Positions 42,598-52,229 of a DNA stretch of 58,601 bases are shown in pieces. The notes beneath the pieces are model-generated. The model worked only from the letters and a program-made list of their open reading frames with translations. It ran no database searches and had not been told where the DNA came from. The position numbers were made by a program, and so were the translations under genes. This DNA is from Pseudomonadota bacterium (GTDB lineage: Bacteria > Pseudomonadota > Gammaproteobacteria > Burkholderiales > Chitinibacteraceae): the NCBI GenBank assembly GCA_018261735.1, contig JAGTRM010000027.1, forward strand, positions 1-58,601. The letters are read 5' to 3'. Position 1 is the first letter of the stretch; each line of letters begins with the position of its first letter.

Positions 42598-43413
42598 TTA
42601 TCCCCTGCCCCGATACCGCCCCGGCGTCACCGCCATCCTTTCCTTGAAACAGCGGCTGAAATGGCTCTGGTCGGCGAAGCCGGTCTGCAGGGCGATTTCG
42701 CTCAGCGGCAATTGCGTGTTCCTGAGCAGTTCGCGGGCGCGGTTGATGCGCAGGTCGAGCAGCCAGGCGTGCGGCGTCAGGCCGCAGGCGGCCTTGAAGC
42801 TGCGGATCAGGTGGTAAAGGCTGATACCGGCTTCCGCCGCGACCGCATCGAGGTTCAACGGTTCGGCATGGTTTGCAGCGAGGAATGCCTGCACGCGCGT
42901 GAGCCATTGCGCCGGCATCGGTTGGGCGACTTGCCAGTTTTGCGCATGACGGCGCAGCAGTTCTTCCAGCGTATGCGCCAGCAGGTCTTCCTTCAGTAGC
43001 GGATCGCGGTTGCTGCACAAGCCATCGGCCAGTTGACTCACCAGCAGGTAATCGGCCGGGTCGGTCAGGAGCGTGGGCAGAAGGTGCAGATCGTGCAGGG
43101 CTTCGTCGAGGATGCGCGCCAGCCCGCCGTTTTCCAGATAGATCATGCGGTAGGCCCAGCGCGCCTGCAGATCCGGGTTGCAGGCATGCACGGCGTTGGG
43201 CGGGATCAGCACCACCGAACCGGGGCCGATGGGGAAGGTCTGTGCCGCGATCTCGAAGCGGCTCATGCCGGCATCGACCAGCCCCAGGCTGAAGCCGGGA
43301 TGGGTGTGCGGCTGGTAGCAGGCGCGGCTATCTTGCGCTTGGCGTACTTCGATATAGGGCAGCGCGGGATCGCGCCAGAAGCGGATGTTGCCGACAAGAA
43401 GCGGGCGCGACAT
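42598..43413 (-). CDS. AraC-family transcriptional regulator
   Basis: A protein of 271 residues. An N-terminal cupin effector domain (CYQPHTHPGFSLGLVDAG, IGPGSVVLIPPNAVHAC) is followed by a C-terminal pair of helix-turn-helix motifs (LDAVAAEAGISLYHLIRSFK and LSEIALQTGFADQSHFSRCF). This subtype is often next to LysE-type exporters and probably controls one. It starts 3 bases after the UPF0178 gene stop. Confidence 0.92.
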   Translation of the reverse strand: MSRPLLVGNIRFWRDPALPYIEVRQAQDSRACYQPHTHPGFSLGLVDAGMSRFEIAAQTFPIGPGSVVLIPPNAVHACNPDLQARWAYRMIYLENGGLARILDEALHDLHLLPTLLTDPADYLLVSQLADGLCSNRDPLLKEDLLAHTLEELLRRHAQNWQVAQPMPAQWLTRVQAFLAANHAEPLNLDAVAAEAGISLYHLIRSFKAACGLTPHAWLLDLRINRARELLRNTQLPLSEIALQTGFADQSHFSRCFKERMAVTPGRYRGRG

Positions 43414-43416
43414 GAC

Positions 43417-43881
43417 TCAGTCTGCGGCTTTGGGAATCGGCCGTTTGGCCATCAGTCGATCCAGTTGCGCGGCAAAGGCCTGGCGGTCGGCCTGGCTGAA
43501 CACCGGTGGGCCGCCGCTTTCGATGCCGCTGGCGCGCAGCGTATCCATGAAGTCGCGCATGTTCAGGCGTTCGCGGATGTTTTCCGGCGAGTAGCGTTCG
43601 CCCCGCGGATTAAGCGCAATCGCGCCCTTGGCGATCACTTCGGCGGCAAGCGGGATATCGGCAGTGATCACCAGATCGCCCGCCGCTGCGCGCTGGACGA
43701 TTTCGTTGTCGGCCACGTCGAAACCATGCGGCACCTGCACGGCGCGGATTAACGCGGAACGGGGAGTGGCAATCAGCTGGTTGGCGACCAAAATCACATT
43801 GATCTGCCAGCGCTCGGCGGCGCGGAACAGAATCTCTTTGATCACCTTGGGGCAGGCATCGGCATCGACCCAGATTTGCAT
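43417..43881 (-). CDS. UPF0178 (YaiI/YqxD) family protein
   Basis: A 154-residue protein beginning [19 protein letters not shown], with [19 protein letters not shown] and [21 protein letters not shown]. This is the YaiI/YqxD family (PIN-like fold with acidic residues D6 and D8). The biochemical role is unknown. It is 12 bases downstream of the lytic transglycosylase. Confidence 0.93.
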   Translation of the reverse strand: MQIWVDADACPKVIKEILFRAAERWQINVILVANQLIATPRSALIRAVQVPHGFDVADNEIVQRAAAGDLVITADIPLAAEVIAKGAIALNPRGERYSPENIRERLNMRDFMDTLRASGIESGGPPVFSQADRQAFAAQLDRLMAKRPIPKAAD

Positions 43882-43893
43882 GACGTGTTCCGT

Positions 43894-44508
43894 TTAGCGC
43901 GGCCCGTTCTGCGCGAACTGCCCGGACGGGTTCCAGCTGAAATGCGCTTTCCACGCGCCATAAACCATGTCCGGATATTCCGCCCGGCCCAGGCTGCCGT
44001 TGTAGCGGCCCAGCGCGCGGAACAGGTCGCCGTTCTCGATATCGAGGTAATGGCGCAGGATGGTGCAGCCGTAGCGCAGGTTGGTGTTCAGGTCGAGCAG
44101 GTTCTGCTGATTATTGCCAATTTGGCGCACCCAGAACGGCATCACCTGCATCAGCCCGCGCGCGCCGACGCTGGAAATCGCATAACGGTTGAAGCCGCTT
44201 TCCACGTGGATCAGCCCCAGCACCAGTTGCGGATCGAGCCCGGCGCGCGTGGCTTCGTAGTGGATCGCGGTCAAGAGCTTGCGCCGCATGAATTCGTCCG
44301 GCACGCGCTTGGCGATGCGGCCGGACATTGCATCCAGCCAGGCTTGCGCTTCGGCCGGATTACGGAAAACCAGGCGCGGTTCGATCTGGTCGTTGATCGA
44401 GCGCTGCATCGCGGTTTGCACCGAGACCGACAGCGCTTCTTCCTTCTGCGCACCGGCCCAAGCCGGCGCAGCCAGCAGCAGGGCCAAAGCGAATGCGCGC
44501 GCCCGCAT
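43894..44508 (-). CDS. lytic transglycosylase (SLT domain)
   Basis: A 204-residue periplasmic enzyme with a signal peptide (MRARAFALALLLAAPAWAGA). The C-terminal SLT domain has the catalytic glutamate in GLIHVESGFNRYA, followed by SSVGARGLMQVMPFW and YGCTILRHYLD. It cleaves the glycan strands of peptidoglycan. The start is 3 bases after the proS stop, so it is co-transcribed with proS, a common pairing in betaproteobacteria. Confidence 0.92.
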   Translation of the reverse strand: MRARAFALALLLAAPAWAGAQKEEALSVSVQTAMQRSINDQIEPRLVFRNPAEAQAWLDAMSGRIAKRVPDEFMRRKLLTAIHYEATRAGLDPQLVLGLIHVESGFNRYAISSVGARGLMQVMPFWVRQIGNNQQNLLDLNTNLRYGCTILRHYLDIENGDLFRALGRYNGSLGRAEYPDMVYGAWKAHFSWNPSGQFAQNGPR

Positions 44509-44511
44509 GGT

Positions 44512-46227
44512 TTAGTCGGCCAGCTTCTGGCGCAGGAAATCCACCGCGCCATCGAGCGCGATCTTTTCCATGTCGCCACCGCTGCGCGCCACGTATTCGA
44601 TCAGCCCTTCGGCCAAGCCCTTGTCACCAATGGTGATGCGGTGCGGAATGCCGATCAGTTCCATATCGGCGAACATCGAGCCCGGGCGTTCGTTGCGATC
44701 GTCAAGCAGCACTTCGACGCCGGCGGCGACGAGCTTCAGGTAGAGCGCATCGGCGGCAGCGCGCACGGTTTCGGAGCGGTGGTAGCCCATCGGCACGATG
44801 GCCACGGTGAAAGGCGCCACGGCGGAAGTGAAGCGGATGCCCTTCTCGTCATGCCCCTGCTCGATCGCGGCGGCGACGATGCGCGATACACCGATGCCGT
44901 AACAGCCCATTTCCATGACTTTCTGCTGGCCGTCCTGGTCGGTGAACAGGCAGTTCATCGCTTCGGAATACTTGGTGCGCAGCTGGAAGATGTGGCCGAC
45001 TTCGATGCCACGGCACAGTTCAAGCGAACCCTTGCCGTCCGGGCTCGGATCGCCGGCGACAACATTGCGGATATCGGCCACGATCTGCGGATCAGGCAGA
45101 TCGCGCAGGAAGTTCACGCCGGTCAGGTGGTAGCCGGGCTTGTTGGCGCCGCAGACGAAATCGCTCATGGCAAACACGCTGCGATCGGCGATTACGCGCA
45201 CGGAATCCGGGATGCCGACCGGGCCGATGTAGCCGGGGCGGCAGTTAAGCGCCGATTCCACTTCGGATTCAGTCGCGAAGCGGAACGTCGCCAGCCCTTG
45301 GATCTTGTTGGTTTTGACTTCGTTCAGGTTGTGATCGCCGCGCAGCAGCAGCAGGTGGAATATGCCTTCGTCGTTGACCACGGCAATGGCCTTGACGGTT
45401 TTGTCCAGCGGCAGCTTGAGGAACTCGGCCACGTCCTCGCAGGCGGTCTTGCCCGGGGTGGCCACTTCCTGCAGGTCTTCCAGCGCACGGGCGCGCAGGT
45501 GGGCCGGCGCCACGGCTTCGGCGAGCTCGACGTTGGCGGCGTAATCGGAATCCGGGCAGTAGGCCAGCAAGTCTTCACCGGCATCGGCCAGCACATGGAA
45601 TTCATGGCTGCCGGAGCCGCCAATCGCGCCGGTATCGGCCGCCACGGCACGGAACTGCAGGCCCAGGCGGGTGAAGACGTTGGAATAAGCCTGGTACATC
45701 ACGCCGTAGGTGGCTTCCAGGCTTTCATAGTTGGCGTGGAACGAGTAGGCGTCCTTCATCATGAATTCGCGCGCACGCATCACGCCGAAACGCGGGCGGA
45801 TCTCGTCGCGGAACTTGGTCTGGATCTGATAAAAATTGATCGGCAGCTGCTTGTACGAACGCAGTTCGGAGCGCGCAATGTCGGTGATCACTTCTTCGTG
45901 CGTCGGGCCGAAGCAGAAATCGCGCTCGTGCCGGTCCTTGATCTTGAGCATCTGCGGGCCGAACACTTCCCAGCGCCCGGTTTCCTGCCACAGCTCGGCC
46001 GGCTGCACCGCCGGCATCAGCAGTTCCTGCGCACCGGCGCGGTTCATTTCATCGCGCACCACGGCTTCCACCTTGCGCATGATGCGCAAGCCCAGCGGCA
46101 TCCAGGTATAGAGGCCAGAGCCCAGGCGCTTGATGATGCCGGCGCGCAGCATCAGTTTGTGGGAGATCAGCTCTGCTTCGGACGGAGCTTCTTTGAGGGT
46201 AGAAAGATAAAGTTGCGAGGTGCGCAT
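44512..46227 (-). CDS. proS: prolyl-tRNA synthetase
   Basis: A 571-residue class II aminoacyl-tRNA synthetase of the bacterial type with an inserted editing domain. It begins [20 protein letters not shown], with motif 1 [17 protein letters not shown], motif 2 [26 protein letters not shown] and motif 3 [17 protein letters not shown]. It charges tRNA-Pro. Confidence 0.98.
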   Translation of the reverse strand: MRTSQLYLSTLKEAPSEAELISHKLMLRAGIIKRLGSGLYTWMPLGLRIMRKVEAVVRDEMNRAGAQELLMPAVQPAELWQETGRWEVFGPQMLKIKDRHERDFCFGPTHEEVITDIARSELRSYKQLPINFYQIQTKFRDEIRPRFGVMRAREFMMKDAYSFHANYESLEATYGVMYQAYSNVFTRLGLQFRAVAADTGAIGGSGSHEFHVLADAGEDLLAYCPDSDYAANVELAEAVAPAHLRARALEDLQEVATPGKTACEDVAEFLKLPLDKTVKAIAVVNDEGIFHLLLLRGDHNLNEVKTNKIQGLATFRFATESEVESALNCRPGYIGPVGIPDSVRVIADRSVFAMSDFVCGANKPGYHLTGVNFLRDLPDPQIVADIRNVVAGDPSPDGKGSLELCRGIEVGHIFQLRTKYSEAMNCLFTDQDGQQKVMEMGCYGIGVSRIVAAAIEQGHDEKGIRFTSAVAPFTVAIVPMGYHRSETVRAAADALYLKLVAAGVEVLLDDRNERPGSMFADMELIGIPHRITIGDKGLAEGLIEYVARSGGDMEKIALDGAVDFLRQKLAD

Positions 46228-46272
46228 GATGAAAACCTGCTGAAAATTCGGTCAAACCGGGATTATATCGTG

Positions 46273-46623
46273 TTACGCCGCAGCATCTGCATCCGCAGCC
46301 TGTTTTGCCGCGAGCTCGGCTCGCTTGGCGGCGATCTTCGGCCGCAGCAGATTCATCATCACCACGTCGCGCGCCCACATCAGCAGGAACAGCCAGCCCA
46401 GCAGGATCACCATATACAGCATGGAATTGTTGCGCACATCCGATGCGTACATTTGCAACAACGGATTCAAGGCGTAATTGACGCTACCCAACACCACGCC
46501 CAGCAGCACCAGCGTGGAGATCGAGCGCTCTTTCAGGAAGGTGCCGCGCAGCATGGCGCGGCGTTCCCATTTCGAGAGGCCGGCGAGTTCAGGGACATCT
46601 TCGGAGCGAATATAGAAAGTCAT
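46273..46623 (-). CDS. hypothetical two-helix membrane protein
   Basis: A protein of about 116 residues beginning MTFYIRSEDVPELAGLSKWE, with two hydrophobic helices (STLVLLGVVLGSVNYAL and NSMLYMVILLGWLFLLMWA) and an Ala/Lys-rich C-terminal tail. Several upstream in-frame ATGs exist (46668, 46734). I chose 46623 because the preceding 37 residues look non-coding and overlap the terminator, but no clear ribosome-binding site decides it. Family not recognised. Confidence 0.6.
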   Translation of the reverse strand: MTFYIRSEDVPELAGLSKWERRAMLRGTFLKERSISTLVLLGVVLGSVNYALNPLLQMYASDVRNNSMLYMVILLGWLFLLMWARDVVMMNLLRPKIAAKRAELAAKQAADADAAA

Positions 46624-46696
46624 GGTCACAAGGGGGGTGAGATAAAAGGGTTCCAGTTTCCGGGGCATCCGGCGGTTTGGCAAGCCCTCGAAAACA

Positions 46697-46731
46697 AATA
46701 CGGCCCGGTGCATCAAGCCCCGGGCCGTATT
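46697..46731. terminator. terminator after the fructuronate reductase gene
   Basis: AATACGGCCCGG, 11 bases, CCGGGCCGTATT. On the minus strand it is followed by TGTTTTCG. It ends the minus-strand dehydrogenase transcript before the membrane-protein gene. Confidence 0.75.
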
Positions 46732-46771
46732 CATGTTGCTTCGACGATCACTGAAAAATCAGTGCGTCACC

Positions 46772-48244
46772 TCAGGCGTACTGGCGGGCAGTCGCCTTGG
46801 CGCCCTGCGCTTGCAGTGCATCGGCTGCCTTGCGGATTTCTGCCACCACCTGCGGGTTGGTTGCCAGCGCTTCCGGGAAGATTTCACGCACGGCCAGCAG
46901 TTTTTCCAGCAGCTTGGCATTGTCGCCAGCGCTTTCTGCTGCCAGCGCGGTCAGGCGCTCGGCCATCGGATCGCTAACAGTATAGGCCTGGCCCGATTCG
47001 GACTTGCACAGCAGGAAGCGCATCCACGCAGCCACGGCCAGCGCCAGGCGGCTGTACGATTGGCCAGCGGCAATGCGGTCGGCAATCGTACCCAGAATGC
47101 GCGGGGGCAGTTTCAGGCTGCCGTCCATCGAAATCTGCGCAGTCTTGTGCTTGAGCGACGGGTTAGCATAGCGCGCCAGCAACTGGTCACGATAGGCCTT
47201 GCGATCAAAGCTGTCCGGCACGGTGAGGGTTGGGGCGATTTCCTGGTCCATCATGTTGCGGATCAGGTTGAAGACATCCTGATCGGCAATCGCTTCGTCG
47301 ACGGTTTCAAAGCCGGCCAGCATCGACAGGTATGCGATAGTCGAGTGCGTGCCGTTGAGCATGCGCAGCTTGGCCAGCTCGTACGGAATCACGTCGTCGA
47401 CCAGCATCGCGCCGACTTTTTCCCAGGCCGGGCGGCCCATGGCAAAGTTGTCTTCAATCACCCACTGGCGGAAGGCTTCGCACGGCACCGGCCAGGCATC
47501 AACGACGCCGAGCGCCTTGACGGCGGCTTCGCGCTCGCTGTCGGTCGTGGCCGGGGCGATGCGGTCAACCATGGTCGAGGGGAAGCGCACTGTGTCGGCA
47601 ATCCATTTCGCCAGGTCTTTATCGACGGCATCGGCGAATTGCAACACCACGTTGCGCAAAATCGTGCCGTTGTGGGCGAGGTTATCGCAGGACAGCACGG
47701 TGAACGGGTTGTTCTTGCGGTTCTTCAGTGCCCAAACCAGGTAGCCCGGTGCGGTCTTGGGTTGATCCGGATTGGCCAGATCATGCTGAACGGCCGGGTT
47801 GTTGAAATCCAGCCCACTGGTCTTCGGATCGTAGCAGTAGCCCTTTTCGGTCACGGTCAGCGACACGATCTTCACTTGCGGGCTGAGCAGCAAATCCTTG
47901 AGTTCCTGTTGCTGGCGCGGTGCGACGATCACTTTCTTGATCGAGCGGATCACCTGCGCTTTTTCCCCGTCGCGATCGCGCACCAGCACGCTGTACAGGC
48001 AATCCTGTTCCTGTAGTGCAGCCTGCATCGCAACATCATCAAGCAGCGTCACGCCGCAAATCCCCCACTCGCCACCGGCCGCCAGCATGGCTTCTTCGGT
48101 GTAGATCGCCTGATGCGCGCGGTGGAAGTTGCCCAGACCGAAATGCACGATGCCGATGGCTGGATCGCCCAGCTCCTTGTCGAACAGATGCTTCTTCAGA
48201 TTGGACAATTGCGTGCGATTCAGACGGGGAAGTTTTGCATCCAT
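46772..48244 (-). CDS. uxuB: fructuronate reductase / mannitol dehydrogenase family
   Basis: A 490-residue polyol-specific long-chain dehydrogenase. The N-terminal Rossmann part has IVHFGLGNFHRAHQAIY and PFTVLSCDNLAHNG. The catalytic C-terminal part has VDRIAPAT and KLRMLNGTHSTIAYLSMLAG, with the conserved Lys and Asn-x2-H. Motifs alone do not separate fructuronate reductase from mannitol or arabinitol dehydrogenase. A mannonate dehydratase-like gene at the right edge and TRAP sugar-acid transporters favour fructuronate to mannonate. Divergent from dctP. Confidence 0.75.
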   Translation of the reverse strand: MDAKLPRLNRTQLSNLKKHLFDKELGDPAIGIVHFGLGNFHRAHQAIYTEEAMLAAGGEWGICGVTLLDDVAMQAALQEQDCLYSVLVRDRDGEKAQVIRSIKKVIVAPRQQQELKDLLLSPQVKIVSLTVTEKGYCYDPKTSGLDFNNPAVQHDLANPDQPKTAPGYLVWALKNRKNNPFTVLSCDNLAHNGTILRNVVLQFADAVDKDLAKWIADTVRFPSTMVDRIAPATTDSEREAAVKALGVVDAWPVPCEAFRQWVIEDNFAMGRPAWEKVGAMLVDDVIPYELAKLRMLNGTHSTIAYLSMLAGFETVDEAIADQDVFNLIRNMMDQEIAPTLTVPDSFDRKAYRDQLLARYANPSLKHKTAQISMDGSLKLPPRILGTIADRIAAGQSYSRLALAVAAWMRFLLCKSESGQAYTVSDPMAERLTALAAESAGDNAKLLEKLLAVREIFPEALATNPQVVAEIRKAADALQAQGAKATARQYA

Positions 48245-48309
48245 GATTGGGCTCCTGTTGGATTTGGCGACTGATTGATGAACTCAAAAAAACACTTGAA
48301 TTCCACTGG

Positions 48310-48339
48310 TATATTAGTATATGTTGTTAGTTATAACAA
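48310..48339. promoter_or_regulatory. candidate operators in the divergent uxuB-dctP region
   Basis: A near-palindrome TATATTAGTATA (48310-48321) is followed by a perfect inverted repeat TTGTTA-GTTA-TAACAA (48324-48339). They lie in the 292-base intergenic region between divergent genes, where the FCD-GntR regulator encoded at 51450 would be expected to bind. No core promoter is assigned. Confidence 0.5.
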
Positions 48340-48536
48340 GACTACAAAATTTCTGAAGCTGGTCTTCTTGGTAGTTTGAAAGAGATCATTTGTAAACAGG
48401 AATTGGCAATGTGCGCCATGTTTTCAGATAGCGCGGCATGCCAAAAAAGAGGATCAAAGATCCCGGGCAGTACTGACTAGCAAGTAAGCAGTTGGCAACA
48501 ATTTTGTTTCCTTAACTACGCAGCAGGAGAGAATAA

Positions 48537-49517
48537 ATGGTTCGCTTCAACGGAAAAATCGCTCGCATTGTCGCCCTGACCGCCGCCGCCCTGGCTTGTT
48601 CCAGCGCGCTGCAAGCCGCCGACATCACCCTGAAACTTGGCCACATCGCCAACGAAGAAAATTCCTGGCACAAAGGCGCCGTCAAATTTGCCGACGAGGT
48701 CAAGGCACTGACCAACGGCAAAGTGGAAGTCAAAGTCTTCCCGAACGATGCGCTCGGCAAGGAAATGGACTTGATCAACGGCATGCAACTGGGCACCGCC
48801 GATATGACCATTACCGGCGAATCACTGCAAAATTGGGCACCCAAGGCAGCCCTGCTCGCCATTCCTTACGCATTCAAGGACATGGCCGAGATGGACAAGG
48901 TCGTGAATGGCCCGCTCGGTGAAGACATCAAGAAAGAAATCACTGCCAAAGCCAAGGTCATCCCGCTGGCCTATTTTGCCCGTGGCCCGCGTTACCTGAC
49001 CTCGAAGAAACCGATCAAAACGCTGGATGACGTAAAGGGCCTGAAGATGCGCGTGCCGAACGTGCCGGTCTTCGTGCAGTACTGGCGCGCAGCCGGGGCA
49101 CAGCCGACTCCGATGGCATTCGGCGAAGTGTTCACCTCACTGCAGACCGGTGTGATCGATGCCCAGGAAAACCCGCTGGCCCTGATCAAATCCGCCAGCT
49201 TCTTTGAAGTGCAGAAGTACGTGAACCGCACCGAGCACGTTCGTTCCTGGATTTACCTCGCCATTGGTGAACGGTCTTTCAACAAGCTCAATGCCGACCA
49301 GAAGAAGGCCGTGCAGGAAGCCGCCAAGCGCGCACAAGCCTACGAGCGCGAGCTGATGCTGGCTGACGAGAAGAAACTGGAAGCCGAACTCAAGGCCAAG
49401 GGCATGACCTTTGTCGATACCGATCAGGCCGCCTTTGCCAAGAAGGCCAAGGAAGCCGTGATGGCATCGGTGAAAGACGAGCTGAAGCCCGCCGTTCAAC
49501 AGCTGTACGCCGACTAA
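48537..49517 (+). CDS. TRAP transporter substrate-binding protein (DctP type)
   Basis: A 326-residue periplasmic protein with a signal peptide (about 28 residues, ending LQAA). It has DctP-family features: KLGHIANEENSWHKGAVKFAD at the N-terminus, the carboxylate-binding arginine in GLKMRVPNVP, and the FTSLQTGVIDAQENPL helix. Substrates of this family are organic or sugar acids. It is the first gene of dctP-dctQ-dctM, followed by an intercistronic hairpin. Confidence 0.93.
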   Translation: MVRFNGKIARIVALTAAALACSSALQAADITLKLGHIANEENSWHKGAVKFADEVKALTNGKVEVKVFPNDALGKEMDLINGMQLGTADMTITGESLQNWAPKAALLAIPYAFKDMAEMDKVVNGPLGEDIKKEITAKAKVIPLAYFARGPRYLTSKKPIKTLDDVKGLKMRVPNVPVFVQYWRAAGAQPTPMAFGEVFTSLQTGVIDAQENPLALIKSASFFEVQKYVNRTEHVRSWIYLAIGERSFNKLNADQKKAVQEAAKRAQAYERELMLADEKKLEAELKAKGMTFVDTDQAAFAKKAKEAVMASVKDELKPAVQQLYAD

Positions 49518-49529
49518 GTCTGCGCAGTA

Positions 49530-49559
49530 CCCGGACCGGCTGTCACCCGCCGGGCCGGG
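49530..49559 (+). other. intercistronic hairpin dctP-dctQ
   Basis: CCCGGACCGGC, eight bases, GCCGGGCCGGG: an 11-bp stem with one mismatch in the 70-base gap. There is no T run. It probably stabilises or attenuates so that the binding protein is made in excess of the membrane parts. Confidence 0.6.
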
Positions 49560-49587
49560 CAATTCTGTAGATCGAGAGGAACAAGAA

Positions 49588-50091
49588 ATGGTCGGATTTT
49601 TGAAAACCCTGGAAAAACTGATCAAGTGGGCCATTTTTCTGGCTTTCGCACTGATGATCGTCGCCGTGGTCGTGCAAGTGGTTGCGCGAACCTTCATGTC
49701 GCAACCGCCGCTCTGGACGGAAGAAACTTCACGCATCGCCCTGCTCTACATCTTGGGCCTTGGCGTCGGCGCTTCCGTGCTCACCGGCGATCTGGTCAAT
49801 GTCGATCTGGCGTTGATGGTCATGCCCAAGCCGGTACGGCGTGCCTGCGAGCTGGTTTCGGCCGCGCTGGTTTGCGCATTTGGCTTCATTCTGGTTCCGG
49901 GTTCGTGGGAGTTTTTCCAGCTGGGCGCCATGCAAAGCTCGCCGGTACTCGATATCACGATGGATTACATCTACGTGACCATGCCGATCTTTTCTTTGCT
50001 GCTCGGCGTATTTGGCCTGCTGAAATTTATTGAAGTACTCAAAGGCGTGCCAGATCCCGAATTCACCCCCCACTCACCGACCGAGGTCTGA
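49588..50091 (+). CDS. TRAP transporter small membrane subunit (DctQ type)
   Basis: A 167-residue protein with four hydrophobic helices. It has FMSQPPLWTEETSRIALLYI, the W-x2-E segment typical of DctQ, and a C-terminal VTMPIFSLLLGVFGLLKFIEVL. It partners with DctM directly downstream (1 base between the stop and the next ATG). Confidence 0.92.
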   Translation: MVGFLKTLEKLIKWAIFLAFALMIVAVVVQVVARTFMSQPPLWTEETSRIALLYILGLGVGASVLTGDLVNVDLALMVMPKPVRRACELVSAALVCAFGFILVPGSWEFFQLGAMQSSPVLDITMDYIYVTMPIFSLLLGVFGLLKFIEVLKGVPDPEFTPHSPTEV

Positions 50092-50092
50092 C

Positions 50093-51382
50093 ATGGGAAT
50101 CACCATTCTGTTTGGCACTTTCCTGTTGTGCCTGGTCATCGGCGTACCTGTCGCCATTTGCCTGGGTGTTTCATCCGTCGCCTACCTGTTTTTCTATGCC
50201 GATTTGCCGCTGGTGGTCTTCCCGCAAAAAATCTTTGCCGGGGTCGATTCCTTCGTGCTGCTATGCATTCCCGGCTTCATCATGGCCGGCAGCCTGATGA
50301 ACGGCGGTGGCATCACCGACCGCATCATCCGTTTTGCCAGCGCCGGCGTGGGCTGGATTCGCGGCGGGCTGGGATTGACCAACGTGGCGGGTTCGATGCT
50401 GTTCGCCGGCATTTCCGGCACGGCCGTGGCCGAAGCCGCATCGATCGGCGCGGTGATGATTCCCGGCATGAAAAAGGAAGGCTACCCGGTCGCTTTTGCA
50501 GCTGCGATTACCGCTGCCGCTTCGACCGTCGGCCCGATCATTCCGCCCAGCGTACCAATGATCATCGTCGGCGCCCTCAGCGGCGTATCGGTTGGCCGCA
50601 TGTTCATGGCCGGTGCCATTCCGGGCATTCTGCTCGGCGTTGGCATGATGATCGTTTGCTACGTGCTCGCGGTTAAAAACAACTACCCGCGCCAGGCATG
50701 GCAAGGCTGGAAGGAATTGTGGCATTCGTTCCTGGGCGCTTTCTGGGCCCTGATGCTGACCGCCCTGATCATTGGCGGCCTGCTCAGCGGCGTGGTCACT
50801 CCGACCGAAACCGCCATTCTTGCCTGTGTATATGCCTTCGTGGTCGGTGTCTACATCTACAAGGGCATTACCCTGCGCGATGTGCCGAAGATCATGATCG
50901 ACAGCGCGATCACTTCTGCCGCATTGCTGGCGCTGGTCGGCATCGCCAATGTGTTCGGCTGGATCATGGCCGCGGAAGAGATTCCGCAGACCATCGCCAA
51001 GGGCATGCTGTCGATCACCGACAACAAGTATGTGATCATTCTGCTGATCAATATCCTGTTGCTGATCGTGGGCATGTTCATGGAAACCATTGCCGCGCTG
51101 ATCATCCTGTTTCCGGCGCTGCTTGCCGTGGCAACGGGCGTGGGCATTGATCCGGTTCACTTCGCCACCTTTGCCGTGCTGAACCTGATGATCGGCCTGA
51201 CAACGCCGCCGGTGGGTGTTTGCCTGTTCGTGTGCGCGAATATCGCCAAAACCCCGCTCTCTGCGGTGATCAAGGCCATCTTCCCGTTCCTGGTCGGCAA
51301 CATCATCGTACTGTTCCTGGTGTCCTACATTCCGCAATTGTCGCTGTGGCTGCCCAACCTGCTGTTCGGTGTGGGAAAATAA
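50093..51382 (+). CDS. TRAP transporter large permease (DctM type)
   Basis: A 429-residue ion-coupled permease with about 12 helices. It has GVPVAICLGVSSVAYLFF, AGISGTAVAEAASIGAVMIPGM, TVGPIIPPSVPMIIVG and GLTTPPVGVCLFV, the standard DctM motifs. The ATG follows GAGG and is practically adjacent to the dctQ stop. Confidence 0.94.
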   Translation: MGITILFGTFLLCLVIGVPVAICLGVSSVAYLFFYADLPLVVFPQKIFAGVDSFVLLCIPGFIMAGSLMNGGGITDRIIRFASAGVGWIRGGLGLTNVAGSMLFAGISGTAVAEAASIGAVMIPGMKKEGYPVAFAAAITAAASTVGPIIPPSVPMIIVGALSGVSVGRMFMAGAIPGILLGVGMMIVCYVLAVKNNYPRQAWQGWKELWHSFLGAFWALMLTALIIGGLLSGVVTPTETAILACVYAFVVGVYIYKGITLRDVPKIMIDSAITSAALLALVGIANVFGWIMAAEEIPQTIAKGMLSITDNKYVIILLINILLLIVGMFMETIAALIILFPALLAVATGVGIDPVHFATFAVLNLMIGLTTPPVGVCLFVCANIAKTPLSAVIKAIFPFLVGNIIVLFLVSYIPQLSLWLPNLLFGVGK

Positions 51383-51395
51383 GCCTCATTGCAAA

Positions 51396-51427
51396 TACGC
51401 CCCCGGCCACAAGCTGGGGGTGTTTCT
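51396..51427 (+). terminator. hairpin between dctM and the GntR gene
   Basis: ACGCCCCCGGC, five bases, GCTGGGGGTGT (with three G-T pairs), followed by TTCTT. A probable partial terminator ahead of the regulator gene at 51450. Confidence 0.55.
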
Positions 51428-51449
51428 TGATAAACAGTTACTGGCCACC

Positions 51450-52142
51450 ATGAAAAAACCTTCCCTGACCTCGATTGTTCCCGGCGCATCCGCCGGCCAG
51501 CAAATCTACAAAGTGCTGCGGCAGTTCATCGTGAATTGCACGTTCGCGCCTGGCGAATCGATCTCGGACAAGGAAATTTCCGACATGTTTGGCGTCTCGC
51601 GCCAGCCGGTGCGCGATGCCTTCATCAAGCTTGCCGAAGCCGGGCTGATCCAGGTCTTGCCCCAGCGCGGCACCTTCGTCAGAAAAATTTCATCGCGGCA
51701 GGTTCGCAATGCGCGCTTCATTCGCGAAGCCGTCGAAACCGCGATTGTCGAAAAAGCCGCAGAATGCATCTCCGAGGCCGATCTGCTGACGCTCGACGCC
51801 ATTCTGGCCAGGCAGCGCCTGGCCGCCCAGAACAACGACGTCGGCCAGTTCCTGACGCTGGACGACGAGTTCCACTACACGCTGGCCAAGTCGATCGATT
51901 GCATCGAGGCTTGGGAAATGATCGAAAACATCAAGGCGCAGATGGACCGTGTCCGTTTCCTGACCCTGCCCGGCATCTCTCCGATCGAGAAAATGACCGA
52001 TCAGCACCAAGCCGTCATCGAAGCGCTGCACGCGCACGATCCGGCCCAGGCCCGTGAGGCAATGCACACGCACCTGCGCGAGATGATTTTCACCTTCAAG
52101 CCGGCATCGCAGATTCATCCGGAATGGTTCGAGGACGACTGA
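51450..52142 (+). CDS. GntR-family regulator (FCD subfamily)
   Basis: A protein of 230 residues. A winged helix-turn-helix (GESISDKEISDMFGVSRQPVRDAFIKL) is followed by an FCD ligand domain with the metal-binding pattern D-x3-H (LDDEFHYTLA) and HQAVIEALHAHDPAQA...H. Regulators of this type control sugar-acid catabolism (UxuR/ExuR-like). It is next to the TRAP genes and probably controls this locus, perhaps through the repeats at 48310-48339. I chose the ATG at 51450. Confidence 0.9.
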   Translation: MKKPSLTSIVPGASAGQQIYKVLRQFIVNCTFAPGESISDKEISDMFGVSRQPVRDAFIKLAEAGLIQVLPQRGTFVRKISSRQVRNARFIREAVETAIVEKAAECISEADLLTLDAILARQRLAAQNNDVGQFLTLDDEFHYTLAKSIDCIEAWEMIENIKAQMDRVRFLTLPGISPIEKMTDQHQAVIEALHAHDPAQAREAMHTHLREMIFTFKPASQIHPEWFEDD

Positions 52143-52229
52143 CGTAAATCACCCCGCGTCCACGGCAGGTTTGGCACAATAGCCAACTTGCCGCCACGTG
52201 GGCAGCATCAGTTCAGGAATCACGCCGCA

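Noticed and set aside
43876..46977. 1033-codon open frame on the plus strand
   Set aside because: It lies opposite three clear genes (lytic transglycosylase, proS, membrane protein). Its translation is rich in His, Arg, Gln and Ala without motifs, the usual shadow in GC-rich DNA.
52173..52196. TGGCAC...TTGC as a sigma-54 promoter upstream of trmO
   Set aside because: The spacing between the two elements is about twice the required distance, and trmO is a housekeeping gene.
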